The notes below the pieces were generated by a model. That model had not been told where the DNA came from and searched no databases. It was given only the letters and a program-made list of their open reading frames with translations. DNA of 48,944 nt, from positions 1 to 48,944 of the forward strand of contig JYOD01000112.1 of NCBI GenBank assembly GCA_000955785.1. The letters are read 5' to 3'. The position numbers were made by a program, and so were the translations under genes. This stretch comes from Burkholderiaceae bacterium 16. Lineage in GTDB: Bacteria > Pseudomonadota > Gammaproteobacteria > Burkholderiales > Burkholderiaceae. Positions 40,891-48,722 of this stretch are shown piece by piece; within the stretch, counting starts at the first letter, position 1, and every line of letters begins with the position of its first letter.

Positions 40891-42978
40891 TCACGTCATT
40901 TCCACTACGGCATCGACTGCCACCACGCCCTGCCCCGCCGGCATCACCATCAGGGGATTGATGTCCACGGCCTTAAGCGAATTGCGGTAAACCAGCGCAA
41001 AATTCCCGAGCGCAACAGCGGCAGATGCCAGCGCCTCCAGATCCAGTGCGAGCATGTCGCGGTAGCCGTCGAACATGGGCGCCAGCCGCAGGCGCCGGCA
41101 GGCGGCCCGGGCTTCTTCCATGCCGAAAGGCGCCAGCAAAGTGACAATGTCCTTGCGCAGCTCCAGCAAGGTGCCGCCATCACCGATCATCACCAGTGGT
41201 CCAAGCGTGGCATCCACCGTGACGCCCAGCGCAAACTCGTGCCTGCCCCTGACCATCTGCGCAACCACCACGCGCGGCGTGGCCACGTCCAGCTCGACCA
41301 GTTTTGCCAGGCAGGCTTCCGCCGCCGCGCGCACGCTGTCGGCATCGGTCAAGCCCAGCCGCACCAACCCATGTTCGCTCTTGTGCGGCACGCTGGCCGC
41401 GCAGCCCTTGACCACCATGGCACCGCCACCGAGTGCCGCGAACGCTGCCGCGGCCTCGTCCCCGTTGGCGCATTGCCGGTGCGCCACAACCGGCACGCCG
41501 TGTTCGGACAGCAGGGCCAGGCTGGCGTGCTCGTCCAGCAAGCCATTGCCGGCGTACGCCAAGGCTACCGGGGACGGCAGGATCGACACGGCGCCGCTCA
41601 GCCGCCGGTGCCCGGCGTACTGGCTCAGCGCGGCTATCGCGTCGGCCTCCGTGATGTAAGTCGGGATCCCCTGTCCGGCAAATACCTCGCGTACGCTCTG
41701 CTGAGGCGCACTAATGATCAGCGGTTTGGCATGCTGGCAAAGAAAGGCCGCCGAATGGCGTGCCAGCGCGTCCACGTAATAGCCGGGCCCCGCCACGGGG
41801 ATCCCTATCATCACCATGTCGGCTTCCGGGTCGCTGCCCAGTGCATCCAGCACACGCGGGAACATATCGCCCTTGCCGAGCAGCGCTGCAGTCATGTCGA
41901 GTGGGTTGTTGGCGCTGCCGAAGTCCGGCAGAATCGCCGCCAGGCTGTCTTGCGTGGCAGGGGCCAGTTCGGTCAGCGGCAGCCCGGCCTGCTCGGCCAG
42001 GTCGGCTGACATCACGCCCACCGCGCCGCTGTGGCTCATCACCACGGTGCGCCCTTCTGCCGCGTCATGCCCTTGCAGGTAGAGCGGCGTGGCGCGGATA
42101 AACTCGTTCATGTCCCGCGCGCGCCAGATGCCGTGCCGCGCCAGGAATGCGTCGATGGTGGCGTCGTTGCCGACCATGGCGCCGGTGTGCGAGGCCGCGG
42201 CCACCGCGCCGCGCTGGCTGCTGCCGCTCTTGAGCACTACCACGTGCGCGCCGCGCTGCCGCGCCACCGCGGCGGCTGCAGCCAGGCGTACCGGGCTGGA
42301 CAACGATTCCAGGTAGACCAGGATCAACCGGATGGCGGGATCGGCCGCCACCGCTTCCGCCATGGCGCAGGCATCTATATCGGCATCGTTGCCGGTGGCA
42401 ACGAGATAACGCACGCCCAGTCCCGCCTGACGCAGCAGCGCATAAGGCATCACACTGGCGGCGCCGCTCTGGCTGATGATGGCAATGGGCCCGTCGGCCG
42501 GGGCCACCTCCATGAACATGGTGCTGAAATTGAGCACCGCGCCGCTGGCGAAGTTGGCCGTGCCCTGGGCGTTGGGCCCCACCAGCCGCATGCCACGGGC
42601 ATTGGCCACCGTCACCAGTTCGTCCTGCCGCTGGCGGCCGGCCTCGCCCGTTTCGCCAAAGCCCGACGCCATCACCACGGCCGCCTTGACGCCGATCTCG
42701 CTGCACTGGCGCACCTGCGCCAGTGCAGCCTCACCCGACACGGCAATCACCACGGCATCTGGCACCTCGCCGATATTCTGGACGCTGGCATAGGCCCGAT
42801 GTCCCTGGATCTCCGCGCGGGCCGGATTGACCGGAAATACCTTGCCCTCGAAGCCAAAGCGGTTCAGGTAATGGATGGGCCGCCCGCCGACCTTGTTGGG
42901 ATTGTCCGATGCGCCGATCACGGCGACCGAGCGCGGGCGGAACAGCGCTTCAAAATGGGAGTGCATCAGGGAGTTCAT
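40891..42978 (-). CDS. NDP-forming acyl-CoA synthetase (second copy)
   Basis: About 695 residues with the same architecture as the 10.8-12.9 kb protein: CoA-binding domain (SVAVIGASDNPNKVGG), phospho-histidine motif SHTGAMVGN, and C-terminal ATP-grasp block MVVKGCAASVPHKSEHG. A feruloyl-CoA synthetase belongs to this family, and the neighbours (crotonases, aldehyde dehydrogenase) make an aromatic or cinnamoyl acid a reasonable substrate. ATG 42978 is taken; a GTG at 42990, directly before the Bug stop codon, is an alternative. Confidence 0.92.
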   Translation of the reverse strand: MNSLMHSHFEALFRPRSVAVIGASDNPNKVGGRPIHYLNRFGFEGKVFPVNPARAEIQGHRAYASVQNIGEVPDAVVIAVSGEAALAQVRQCSEIGVKAAVVMASGFGETGEAGRQRQDELVTVANARGMRLVGPNAQGTANFASGAVLNFSTMFMEVAPADGPIAIISQSGAASVMPYALLRQAGLGVRYLVATGNDADIDACAMAEAVAADPAIRLILVYLESLSSPVRLAAAAAVARQRGAHVVVLKSGSSQRGAVAAASHTGAMVGNDATIDAFLARHGIWRARDMNEFIRATPLYLQGHDAAEGRTVVMSHSGAVGVMSADLAEQAGLPLTELAPATQDSLAAILPDFGSANNPLDMTAALLGKGDMFPRVLDALGSDPEADMVMIGIPVAGPGYYVDALARHSAAFLCQHAKPLIISAPQQSVREVFAGQGIPTYITEADAIAALSQYAGHRRLSGAVSILPSPVALAYAGNGLLDEHASLALLSEHGVPVVAHRQCANGDEAAAAFAALGGGAMVVKGCAASVPHKSEHGLVRLGLTDADSVRAAAEACLAKLVELDVATPRVVVAQMVRGRHEFALGVTVDATLGPLVMIGDGGTLLELRKDIVTLLAPFGMEEARAACRRLRLAPMFDGYRDMLALDLEALASAAVALGNFALVYRNSLKAVDINPLMVMPAGQGVVAVDAVVEMT

Positions 42979-42990
42979 GGCAATGCTCAC

Positions 42991-43968
42991 TCAGTCCAGG
43001 CTTGCGCCGGAGGCCTTGACCACCGCCGACCATTTGGCCGCATCGCGCTGGATCAACTGGGAAAATTCCTTGGGCGTGCCGGGCAGCGGCTTTGCACCTA
43101 GCGCGGCCAGCTGGGCCTTCACATCCGCCTGCGTGAGCACCTTCTGCAACTCACCATTGAGGCGCGTGATCACATCAGGCGGAGTGCCCTTTGGCGCGGA
43201 CAGCCCAAACCAGATCGTCACCTCGAAGCCGGGCAAGCCGGACTCCGCCACCGTCGGCACCTTGGGCAGCGCCTCCGAACGGGTCGTGCCGGTCACGCCC
43301 AGCGCCTTGACCTTGCCGGCGCTGAGGTACTGCACTTGGCTGGAGACGGTATCGAACATCATCGAGATGCGGCCGCCCAGCAGATCGGTGAACGCCGCGC
43401 TCGAGCCCTTGTAGGGCACATGGACGATATCGATGGCGGCCATCGACTTGAACAATTCGCCGGACAGGTGATTGGAGCTGCCGTTGCCAGCCGAACCGAA
43501 GGTCAGAGTGCCGGGCTTCTGGCGTGCCAGCGCGATCAGGTCCTTGACGTTGGCGACAGCCAGCGAGGGGGCCACCACCAGCACATTGACGGTCGATGCC
43601 ACCGACCCGACCGAGTTGAAAGCCTTGGCCGGATCGACCTTCAGGGTTTTGTACAGCGAAGGGTTGATCGCCATCGTCCCAGTCGTCGAGAAGAACAGCG
43701 TATAGCCATCCGGTGCGGCCGAGGCGGCGGCTTCGGTGGCAATGGTACCTCCCGCGCCGCCGCGGTTGTCTACCACAATAGGCTGGCCAAGCTGCTGCGA
43801 CAGGTGTTGTCCGATCAGCCGCGCTAGCGAATCCGTGGGGCCGCCCGCGGGGAACGGCACCACCAGCTTGACCGGTTTATCGGGGTAGCCCGCTGCGGTG
43901 ACGCACAGGCTGGAGAAAGCCAGTGCGGCAGGCGCAACCCAGCGCAGGAGGGAAGTGGTGAATCTCAC
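42991..43968 (-). CDS. Bug (TctC-type) periplasmic substrate-binding protein
   Basis: A 325-residue Bug receptor. Signal peptide of about 26 residues (LLRWVAPAALAFSSLCVTAAG), then LVVPFPAGGPTDSLARL and DGYTLFFSTTGTM. It starts with GTG at 43968, supported by GGAGACAG seven bases before; no in-frame ATG gives a full signal peptide. First gene of the second operon, and divergent from the LysR gene. More distant from the two Bugs of region 1, so probably a different ligand. Confidence 0.92.
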   Translation of the reverse strand: MRFTTSLLRWVAPAALAFSSLCVTAAGYPDKPVKLVVPFPAGGPTDSLARLIGQHLSQQLGQPIVVDNRGGAGGTIATEAAASAAPDGYTLFFSTTGTMAINPSLYKTLKVDPAKAFNSVGSVASTVNVLVVAPSLAVANVKDLIALARQKPGTLTFGSAGNGSSNHLSGELFKSMAAIDIVHVPYKGSSAAFTDLLGGRISMMFDTVSSQVQYLSAGKVKALGVTGTTRSEALPKVPTVAESGLPGFEVTIWFGLSAPKGTPPDVITRLNGELQKVLTQADVKAQLAALGAKPLPGTPKEFSQLIQRDAAKWSAVVKASGASLD

Positions 43969-44063
43969 GGTCTGTCTCCGTTGTTGTCTTTGGCCTGCTC
44001 TTGTGGCCAGGCGTATTCGCAGTGTAGTGAGCCCGATGAGATTACATAAGTGTAGAATCAGAT

Positions 44064-44074
44064 ATAGCTGCTAT
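44064..44074. promoter_or_regulatory. Palindrome ATAGC-T-GCTAT, candidate LysR-type box
   Basis: A perfect five-base inverted repeat around a single T in the 148-bp gap between the Bug gene and the LysR gene, 43 bp before the LysR start. LysR regulators typically bind such interrupted dyads near their own promoter. The surrounding 60 bp is AT-rich. Confidence 0.45.
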
Positions 44075-44116
44075 CACCAAAAAGCATGGTCATCGAATCC
44101 GGTCGCGCCCTCTGAA

Positions 44117-45037
44117 ATGAACATCAAGCAACTCGAAACACTGGTCCTGGTGGCGGAACTCGGCTCGCTTTCCCGCGCCGCCAAGGCTACGGGCGTCGCG
44201 CAATCGCTGGTCAGCCGCAGCATCGGGCAACTGGAGGCCGAATGGGGCGACCGCCTGTTCGAGCGCACGGGCCGCGGCGTGGTGCTGTCCGAGTTTGGCC
44301 GGCGCGTTTTTCCGCAAGTGCAGTTGCTGCTGGCCCAGTCGGTCCGCCTGCAGGACGAAGTGAAGGACGCGGCCGGCGTGCCGTCCGGCGTGGTGCACGT
44401 GGGCGTGCTGCCGTCTATGGCGCGGCGGGTGGTGACGCAGCTGTTCGAGGACACACAAACCAGGGCACCCGGCGTGCTGCTGCATATCTCCGAGGGCTTC
44501 AGCGGCCAGCTGGATGAGCAACTGGCCTCGGGTCGGCTGGATATGGCGGTGATCAACCGCTACGGACACGGCCCACGCCAGGATGAAGACATCCTTGGCG
44601 AGGTTGCCACCTACCTGATCTGCGCCGCCGCGCATCCCCTGGCGAAGCGGCAAAAGATCAACCTGCGCGAGCTGGCCGGCCTGCCGCTGGTGCTGCCGCC
44701 CGCACCCAACGGCTTGCGCTCCATCCTGGACCAGCATGCGCGCCAGCAAGCCATCGCCCTCAATGTGGTGCTGGAAGTGGAGTCGCTTGCCACAATGAAG
44801 GAAGTGGCGATGGGTGGGCACGCCATGACCATCCTACCTATGCTCGGCGTAGACAATGAGATCCGTGCCGGGCAACTGGCCGCACTGGAGATACGCGACC
44901 CGGCCATTCCGCGCACCATCGCGATCGGCGTCACCCGGCACCACCCGCTCTCCCGGGCGTCGCGCTATGTGCTGTCGCGCCTGCACGACGTGGTCCCGGC
45001 GCTGATTGCGTCCGAAACTAGGAATGCCGCGCGCTGA
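44117..45037 (+). CDS. LysR-family transcriptional regulator
   Basis: A 306-residue LysR protein. N-terminal winged HTH: MNIKQLETLVLVAELGSLSR, then AQSLVSRSIGQLE (recognition helix) and GRGVVLSEFG. The C-terminal periplasmic-binding-like effector domain follows. Divergent from the Bug-synthetase-crotonase-aldehyde dehydrogenase operon, which it very likely regulates, responding to the substrate acid or its CoA ester. ATG 44117 starts at the conserved MN(x)KQLE; the open frame upstream is not homologous. Confidence 0.92.
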   Translation: MNIKQLETLVLVAELGSLSRAAKATGVAQSLVSRSIGQLEAEWGDRLFERTGRGVVLSEFGRRVFPQVQLLLAQSVRLQDEVKDAAGVPSGVVHVGVLPSMARRVVTQLFEDTQTRAPGVLLHISEGFSGQLDEQLASGRLDMAVINRYGHGPRQDEDILGEVATYLICAAAHPLAKRQKINLRELAGLPLVLPPAPNGLRSILDQHARQQAIALNVVLEVESLATMKEVAMGGHAMTILPMLGVDNEIRAGQLAALEIRDPAIPRTIAIGVTRHHPLSRASRYVLSRLHDVVPALIASETRNAAR

Positions 45038-45042
45038 GCGGA

Positions 45043-45075
45043 TGTTGCAGGAAGCCGTTAAAAGGCCTGGGATGC
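45043..45075 (+). repeat. 33-bp direct repeat (left copy) flanking transposase fragment
   Basis: Begins TGTTGCAGGAAGCCG and ends GCCTGGGATGC. It matches 45418-45450 at 31 of 33 bases, same orientation, offset 375 bp. It starts five bases after the LysR stop codon. Either an element-end sequence or a duplication scar. Confidence 0.75.
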
Positions 45076-45124
45076 CGCCCTGCATCGGAGTATCGTCTCG
45101 GTATCAAAGAGACGGAGAGTCGAC

Positions 45125-45436
45125 ATGCAATGCGCGATCGTTCTCGAATTCGATGACGGCGATGGCACGGTGGCAAAACGGGTTGAGGCGATGCGGTTTC
45201 ACCGCGTCGACCGCAGCCAAGCCTCCGGCGACGTCGGTTTGTCCCTTGGGGAAGGCAAGTCATTAGTCAATTGCGTCCAGCAAGAATTTGTCGTAGAGCA
45301 GCTCGATCGCTACTGCGCGTCGCAGCGAACTTGTGAGGTCTGCGGCGCGCTCCGTCGCGTGCACGACGGGCATTGCTCCGAACTGAAGACCACGCTTGGC
45401 AAGGTCTTCTACTGCTCTGTTGCAGGAACCCGTTAA
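45125..45436 (+). pseudogene. ISKra4-family transposase, N-terminal fragment
   Basis: About 97 recognisable codons of the N-terminus of an ISKra4-type transposase: MQCAIVLEFDDGDGTV, GDVGLSLGEGKSLV and the zinc-finger-like region RTCEVCGALRRVHDG followed by TLGKVFYC. A complete protein is several hundred residues; here similarity stops where the right 33-bp repeat begins (45418), which supplies the last codons and a stop. The rest of the insertion sequence is absent. Confidence 0.75.
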
Positions 45437-45450
45437 AAAGCCTGGGATGC
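45418..45450 (+). repeat. 33-bp direct repeat (right copy)
   Basis: Begins TGTTGCAGGAACCCG and ends GCCTGGGATGC; two mismatches to 45043-45075. It truncates the ISKra4 frame. The next 100 bp contains TGGGGTCAGGTGTAGGCG, a sequence type often seen beside REP-associated transposases, but no such gene is here. Confidence 0.75.
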
Positions 45451-45565
45451 TCTCTGCCAAGGCCAGGACACCCGTTTATCTTCTATGGGGCATTGGAAGA
45501 TGGGGTCAGGTGTAGGCGATTAATTGCGTTTCATAAAACAGCTGCATTGACGATGCCGGTTGGAC

Positions 45566-45660
45566 CTGTTGAAGATCGTCATTCGTGCGAGCCGCGCTCA
45601 TCATTCTTGCGAGCGTAGCTTTTCAGTGAGAAACAACGTCCCTGTGGTGCGTTTCGCCCG
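45566..45660 (+). repeat. Transposon-end-like repeat, copy A
   Basis: The first 25 bases (CTGTTGAAGATCGTCATTCG, then TGCGA) are identical to 45850-45874. Iterons of the form CATTCnTGCGAnC occur at 45580 and 45602, and a GAAACAACGTCCC block follows at 45630-45642. A TGT start with short internal repeats is typical of Tn7/Tn5053-type ends, where the DDE transposase binds. Copy B is 284 bp to the right, nearer tniQ. Confidence 0.65.
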
Positions 45661-45849
45661 CTGCTTTTCTTGGCCAGTTCGACGTAGTCTCACGAATGCT
45701 GAGCATCCATAGCCCTGACGTTGCCTTTCAGCAACTGTCGAAAAGCGTGCTTAAGGACAAAATTCGCATAGAAATCAGAGCGTTTTGGTCATGTGATTGG
45801 TCTTATGCATGGTGAGCATCGCTCGCACGATCTCTGTACCTCAACACCA

Positions 45850-45976
45850 CTGTTGAAGATCGTCATTCGTGCGACCCAGGCTCAACATTCATGCGACCGT
45901 TGCTTTTTTCGCTCAGCATTCATGCGCCTGCATCTTTCCCATGCGAAACAATGTCCCGGTGGGGCGTTGCGTGCGC
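45850..45976 (+). repeat. Transposon-end-like repeat, copy B, overlapping tniQ 3' end
   Basis: Same 25-base start as copy A. It has one more iteron than A: CATTCGTGCGA, CATTCATGCGACC and CATTCATGCGCC. The GAAACAATGTCCC block follows. The last codons of the tniQ frame on the other strand lie in this repeat. Between A and B inverted forms of the iteron are visible (CACGAATGCTGAG at 45691; CGCTCGCACGAT at 45820). Confidence 0.65.
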
Positions 45977-46471
45977 TCTTCGAAGCAGCTGATTAAGATT
46001 ACCAAGGTAGTAGAGATTCCAGTACCAGGTCGTTTCAAGCTTGCCGGGATGTTGCTCGCACATTGAAAAGGCCGGATCCAACCACTCGAGTTTCCAGAAT
46101 GGCGAACAGACATCGGCAGGATTCAGGACCAAACAGGGATAGCAATACCGTAAGCGACGTCTTTCGTAGATCCAACCGATTGGGGTCTGCATAGCTCTCA
46201 GGCGATCCACGCTGACGTGGGTCAGCTGTGAGAGACGTTCCAAGGTCTCGATCGGCCCTGGCGGAAACAGTAGCCATTTCCTTTGCGTCAGGGTTGGCAT
46301 CGGACCGAGATCGGCGTGCATCCAAAGCTGTTCGACCGTCATGGAGTACTTTCCAGCGAGTCGTCCAAGCCAGCCTCCAAATGCCTCCCCATCAAAGGGA
46401 CGCGGTGCAACGGGCCACGGCCTCGGCCGGTTAGAGCACGCAGCTCCGGGCGTGTTCAATGTGGGAGACAT
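45920..46471 (-). CDS. tniQ: TniQ family transposition protein, short form
   Basis: A 183-residue TniQ-domain protein: GEAFGGWLGRLAGKYSMTV at the start, then a zinc-finger-like CYPC ... CEQH pair (region RLRYCYPCLVLNP and FSMCEQHPGK). TniQ links target recognition to the AAA protein TniB in Tn5053/Tn7-type transposons. Many TniQ proteins are about 400 residues; this one lacks the C-terminal half, and its last 20 or so residues are encoded by the transposon-end repeat. AAGGGA precedes ATG 46471; the gene overlaps tniB by 41 bp. Truncation by deletion is likelier than a natural short form, but both fit. Confidence 0.75.
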   Translation of the reverse strand: MSPTLNTPGAACSNRPRPWPVAPRPFDGEAFGGWLGRLAGKYSMTVEQLWMHADLGPMPTLTQRKWLLFPPGPIETLERLSQLTHVSVDRLRAMQTPIGWIYERRRLRYCYPCLVLNPADVCSPFWKLEWLDPAFSMCEQHPGKLETTWYWNLYYLGNLNQLLRRAHATPHRDIVSHGKDAGA

Positions 46472-47336
46472 CAATCATTTCCCTTCCATCGCAGATCGCA
46501 AGCTCAGTGGCAGAATTCAAAAGCCGCGAGACCTCACCGGTCAAACCTCCGCTCGCCTCCAGGACCGCCGAGACAACCACTCGCCTCGACAGATTTGATG
46601 GCCGTCGCAAAGGAAGAATGCGCTCGAATGCCGCCATGAGGCCTCGGAAGGCTTCCGACTCCTGCCATCGAGGCATCTCGAAGCGCGCAAAGCGACTGCT
46701 CATTTGCGAATCGGTCTGAAGTGCAAATTCAGCATCGTGCGTCCCCACAAGGACAATCGTCATCTTGGGATCGTTGGCGAGAAATTTGAGCAGGTTCAGT
46801 GAGGCGCGCTGCTCGCGATAACTTCCCGCCAAGAGGTGATGAACCTCATCGACAACCAGCATGCGCGGTGAAACTTCCCGTAGCACCTCGCGACTCAAAT
46901 TCTCGAGCACGCTGAGCCTCGCTGCTGCGTTGAACGGCGCTCCAAGCTCAAACAGGAGCGATGTGTAGAAGCGGCTCTGGTCGGGCGTCGGTGGCATCTG
47001 CATAGACACAACCTTCCGGTGCTCCACGCCTGCTATTTCGTCGTATTCCGGAGGATGGCGCCGTTCGAATTTCGCGATGACCTGGGTCTTCCCGATGTTC
47101 GATTCGCCATACAGCAGCAGGCACGGCATACGCTGCCGTGGAGGGATCTTCACCAACCGGTCCAAGAGCTCGAACGCCTGTGTTGCGCGGGGATAGTCGA
47201 TCCATCGATCGCGAGCCAAGGCAAGAATGCGAACATTGTCGTCGCTCTTTGCTAAAGCACGGACTTCCGGCAGAAGGTGTGTCAAGGAAGATCTCCCCAG
47301 GTAAGAACGCACTCCTTCATCACACAACCGCCGCAT
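46431..47336 (-). CDS. tniB: TniB AAA+ transposition ATPase
   Basis: A 301-residue TniB/TnsC-type ATPase. RWIDYPRATQAFELLDRL near residue 44, Walker A GESNIGKT at 77-84, Walker B MLVVDEVHHL at 159-168, and the sensor block VLVGTHDAEFAL follow, all as in Tn5053-type TniB. It polymerises on target DNA and recruits the transposase. Its ATG directly follows the TAG of a 17-codon tniA relic, the normal tniA-tniB arrangement. The gene looks intact, but without TniA the element is not autonomous. Confidence 0.85.
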   Translation of the reverse strand: MRRLCDEGVRSYLGRSSLTHLLPEVRALAKSDDNVRILALARDRWIDYPRATQAFELLDRLVKIPPRQRMPCLLLYGESNIGKTQVIAKFERRHPPEYDEIAGVEHRKVVSMQMPPTPDQSRFYTSLLFELGAPFNAAARLSVLENLSREVLREVSPRMLVVDEVHHLLAGSYREQRASLNLLKFLANDPKMTIVLVGTHDAEFALQTDSQMSSRFARFEMPRWQESEAFRGLMAAFERILPLRRPSNLSRRVVVSAVLEASGGLTGEVSRLLNSATELAICDGREMIDVSHIEHARSCVL

Positions 47337-47390
47337 CTACGCCGCCTGATCCTTGACCACAAGAGCTTCGCGGTATCGTGCCCGCTCGCC
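47337..47390 (-). pseudogene. tniA 3'-end relic (17 codons)
   Basis: Reading into tniB, an open stretch GERARYREALVVKDQAA ends with TAG immediately before the tniB ATG. Upstream of it the frame is closed by stops at 47391 and again near 47406. Position and character fit the C-terminus of a TniA-type DDE transposase. The remaining tniA sequence is missing. Identification rests mainly on position. Confidence 0.45.
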
Positions 47391-47537
47391 CTAACCGGCA
47401 ACGCCTTATATGCGATTCGTGTTCCTCGGCTCGTGATTTATGCTCCACGCTTCCTCCCCAAACTCGGTCGCCCTCACGCAGTTGCGCTTCACTTCGCTCA
47501 CTGTGGTCAGCTTGCGGGAGGACTTGCACCTCCAGGA

Positions 47538-47558
47538 GTGCGCCCATGCTGGGCGCAC
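47538..47558. other. Hairpin, 8-bp stem
   Basis: GTGCGCCC and GGGCGCAC form a perfect eight-base stem with a five-base loop. It lies just beyond the predicted terminator of the porin gene on the minus strand; it could be a second terminator stem or the edge of the decayed transposon. Confidence 0.4.
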
Positions 47559-47560
47559 AC

Positions 47561-47586
47561 GAAAAAAGCCACCCCGAAGGGTGGCT
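47561..47586 (-). terminator. Rho-independent terminator of the porin gene
   Basis: On the minus strand AGCCACCC and GGGTGGCT form an eight-base stem with a four-base loop, followed directly by six T. It starts about 65 bp after the porin stop codon. GC-rich stem plus T-run is the standard intrinsic terminator form. Confidence 0.85.
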
Positions 47587-47651
47587 GAAAGCAAACTTCC
47601 AGCAAGCTGGAAGGGCCGATATGAGAGTAATTACGCCTTACATCGCAAATC

Positions 47652-48722
47652 TTAGAACTTGTGGCGGATGCCCATGACAGCGCCGGTCTGATTATCTCCA
47701 GGCTGGACGTTGCCGGCAGGGCCGGACAGGGCGTTATACCCGTTCATGCCGAGCTGGGATCCCTTGCGGTTGGCGACGTAGCCCACGGTCATGTACACGT
47801 CCGTGCGCTTCGACAACGTATAGTCAGCCGACGCCACCAGCATCAGCGGGTCAGCACCGGAGTTCTTGGCGTCCGTGTAGTAGGCGGCGCCGGTCAGCGT
47901 CAGCGCCGGCGTGGCGGTGTATTTCAGGCCAGCCCAGTAGAGGTTGGAGCGGTTGACCGACAGGGTCCCTGCATTGCCATTGAACCAGCGCATGCCGGCG
48001 AAGGCCTTGGCCGGGCCAAAGACATAGGTGCCGCCGACCAAGAGCCGCCGGTCCTTCAGGGCCTGCGTGGCGAGGCTCAAGCCCTGCAGCTCGTCATACA
48101 CCGCGCCGACCGAGAACGGGCCGGTCTCATACAACAGCGACAAGCCCACGTTGCGGTCGATACGGAAGTTTCCCGGCACCTCGCCATTGTTGGTACGGCC
48201 GAAACTGTACAGCGCCGAGGTCGTCAGCCCGCCGAAGCGGGCGCTATACTTGACGGCGTTGTCAGCGCGGCCGGCCAGGATGGCGTCGCTGAGGAACAGC
48301 GAGTACCTGTTCGCAATGGCCATCGGGTCCAGTTGCGCCGACATGTCATAAATGGGCGTGGTCTGCCGGCCCAGCGTCAAGGTGCCGTACTGGCTGCTCA
48401 GGCCCACAAACGAGGCGCGGTCGAACAGCTTGGATGTGTTGTTATTGGCGCCGGTGTCAAGGGAAATGCCGCTCTCGAGGTTGAACAAGGCCTTCAGGCC
48501 ACCGCCGAGATCCTCCACGCCGCGGATGCCCCAGCGAGAGGTCGACAAATTGCCGGAACTCATGCGTACCAGGTTCTTGCCGCCGGAGGCCGACGGCGCA
48601 TGGCTCAGGTATTCAATGCCGACGTCCGCCACGCCGTACAGCGTGACGCTCGATTGCGCGTGCGCTGCCGACGCCGCCATCATGGAAATCGCGGCCAGGG
48701 ATAGGCCATAATTGCGCTTCAT
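47652..48722 (-). CDS. Gram-negative trimeric porin (Burkholderiaceae type)
   Basis: A 356-residue outer-membrane porin: signal peptide of about 22 residues ending AHAQ, then SSVTLYGVADVGIEYLS, LSTSRWGIRGVEDLGGG and a C-terminal strand ending RHKF. GAGGA lies eight bases before the ATG. It is related to the porin at 21.3-22.3 kb but clearly distinct. No catabolic gene adjoins it inside the window, so it may be a general porin. It has its own terminator. Confidence 0.93.
   Translation of the reverse strand: MKRNYGLSLAAISMMAASAAHAQSSVTLYGVADVGIEYLSHAPSASGGKNLVRMSSGNLSTSRWGIRGVEDLGGGLKALFNLESGISLDTGANNNTSKLFDRASFVGLSSQYGTLTLGRQTTPIYDMSAQLDPMAIANRYSLFLSDAILAGRADNAVKYSARFGGLTTSALYSFGRTNNGEVPGNFRIDRNVGLSLLYETGPFSVGAVYDELQGLSLATQALKDRRLLVGGTYVFGPAKAFAGMRWFNGNAGTLSVNRSNLYWAGLKYTATPALTLTGAAYYTDAKNSGADPLMLVASADYTLSKRTDVYMTVGYVANRKGSQLGMNGYNALSGPAGNVQPGDNQTGAVMGIRHKF

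Noticed and set aside
40879..43101. Long plus-strand frames over the second synthetase
   Set aside because: Shadows of the minus-strand synthetase and Bug genes, rich in His/Arg/Gly.
45043..45450. 33-bp repeats as a phage attachment duplication
   Set aside because: No integrase or tRNA gene adjoins them, only a DDE-type transposase fragment lies between, and they differ at two positions.
45566..47390. CRISPR-associated transposon hypothesis
   Set aside because: A short TniQ with TniB is suggestive, but there is no Cas12k or Cascade gene and no array of regular repeats and spacers; the visible repeats are irregular iterons of a transposon end.
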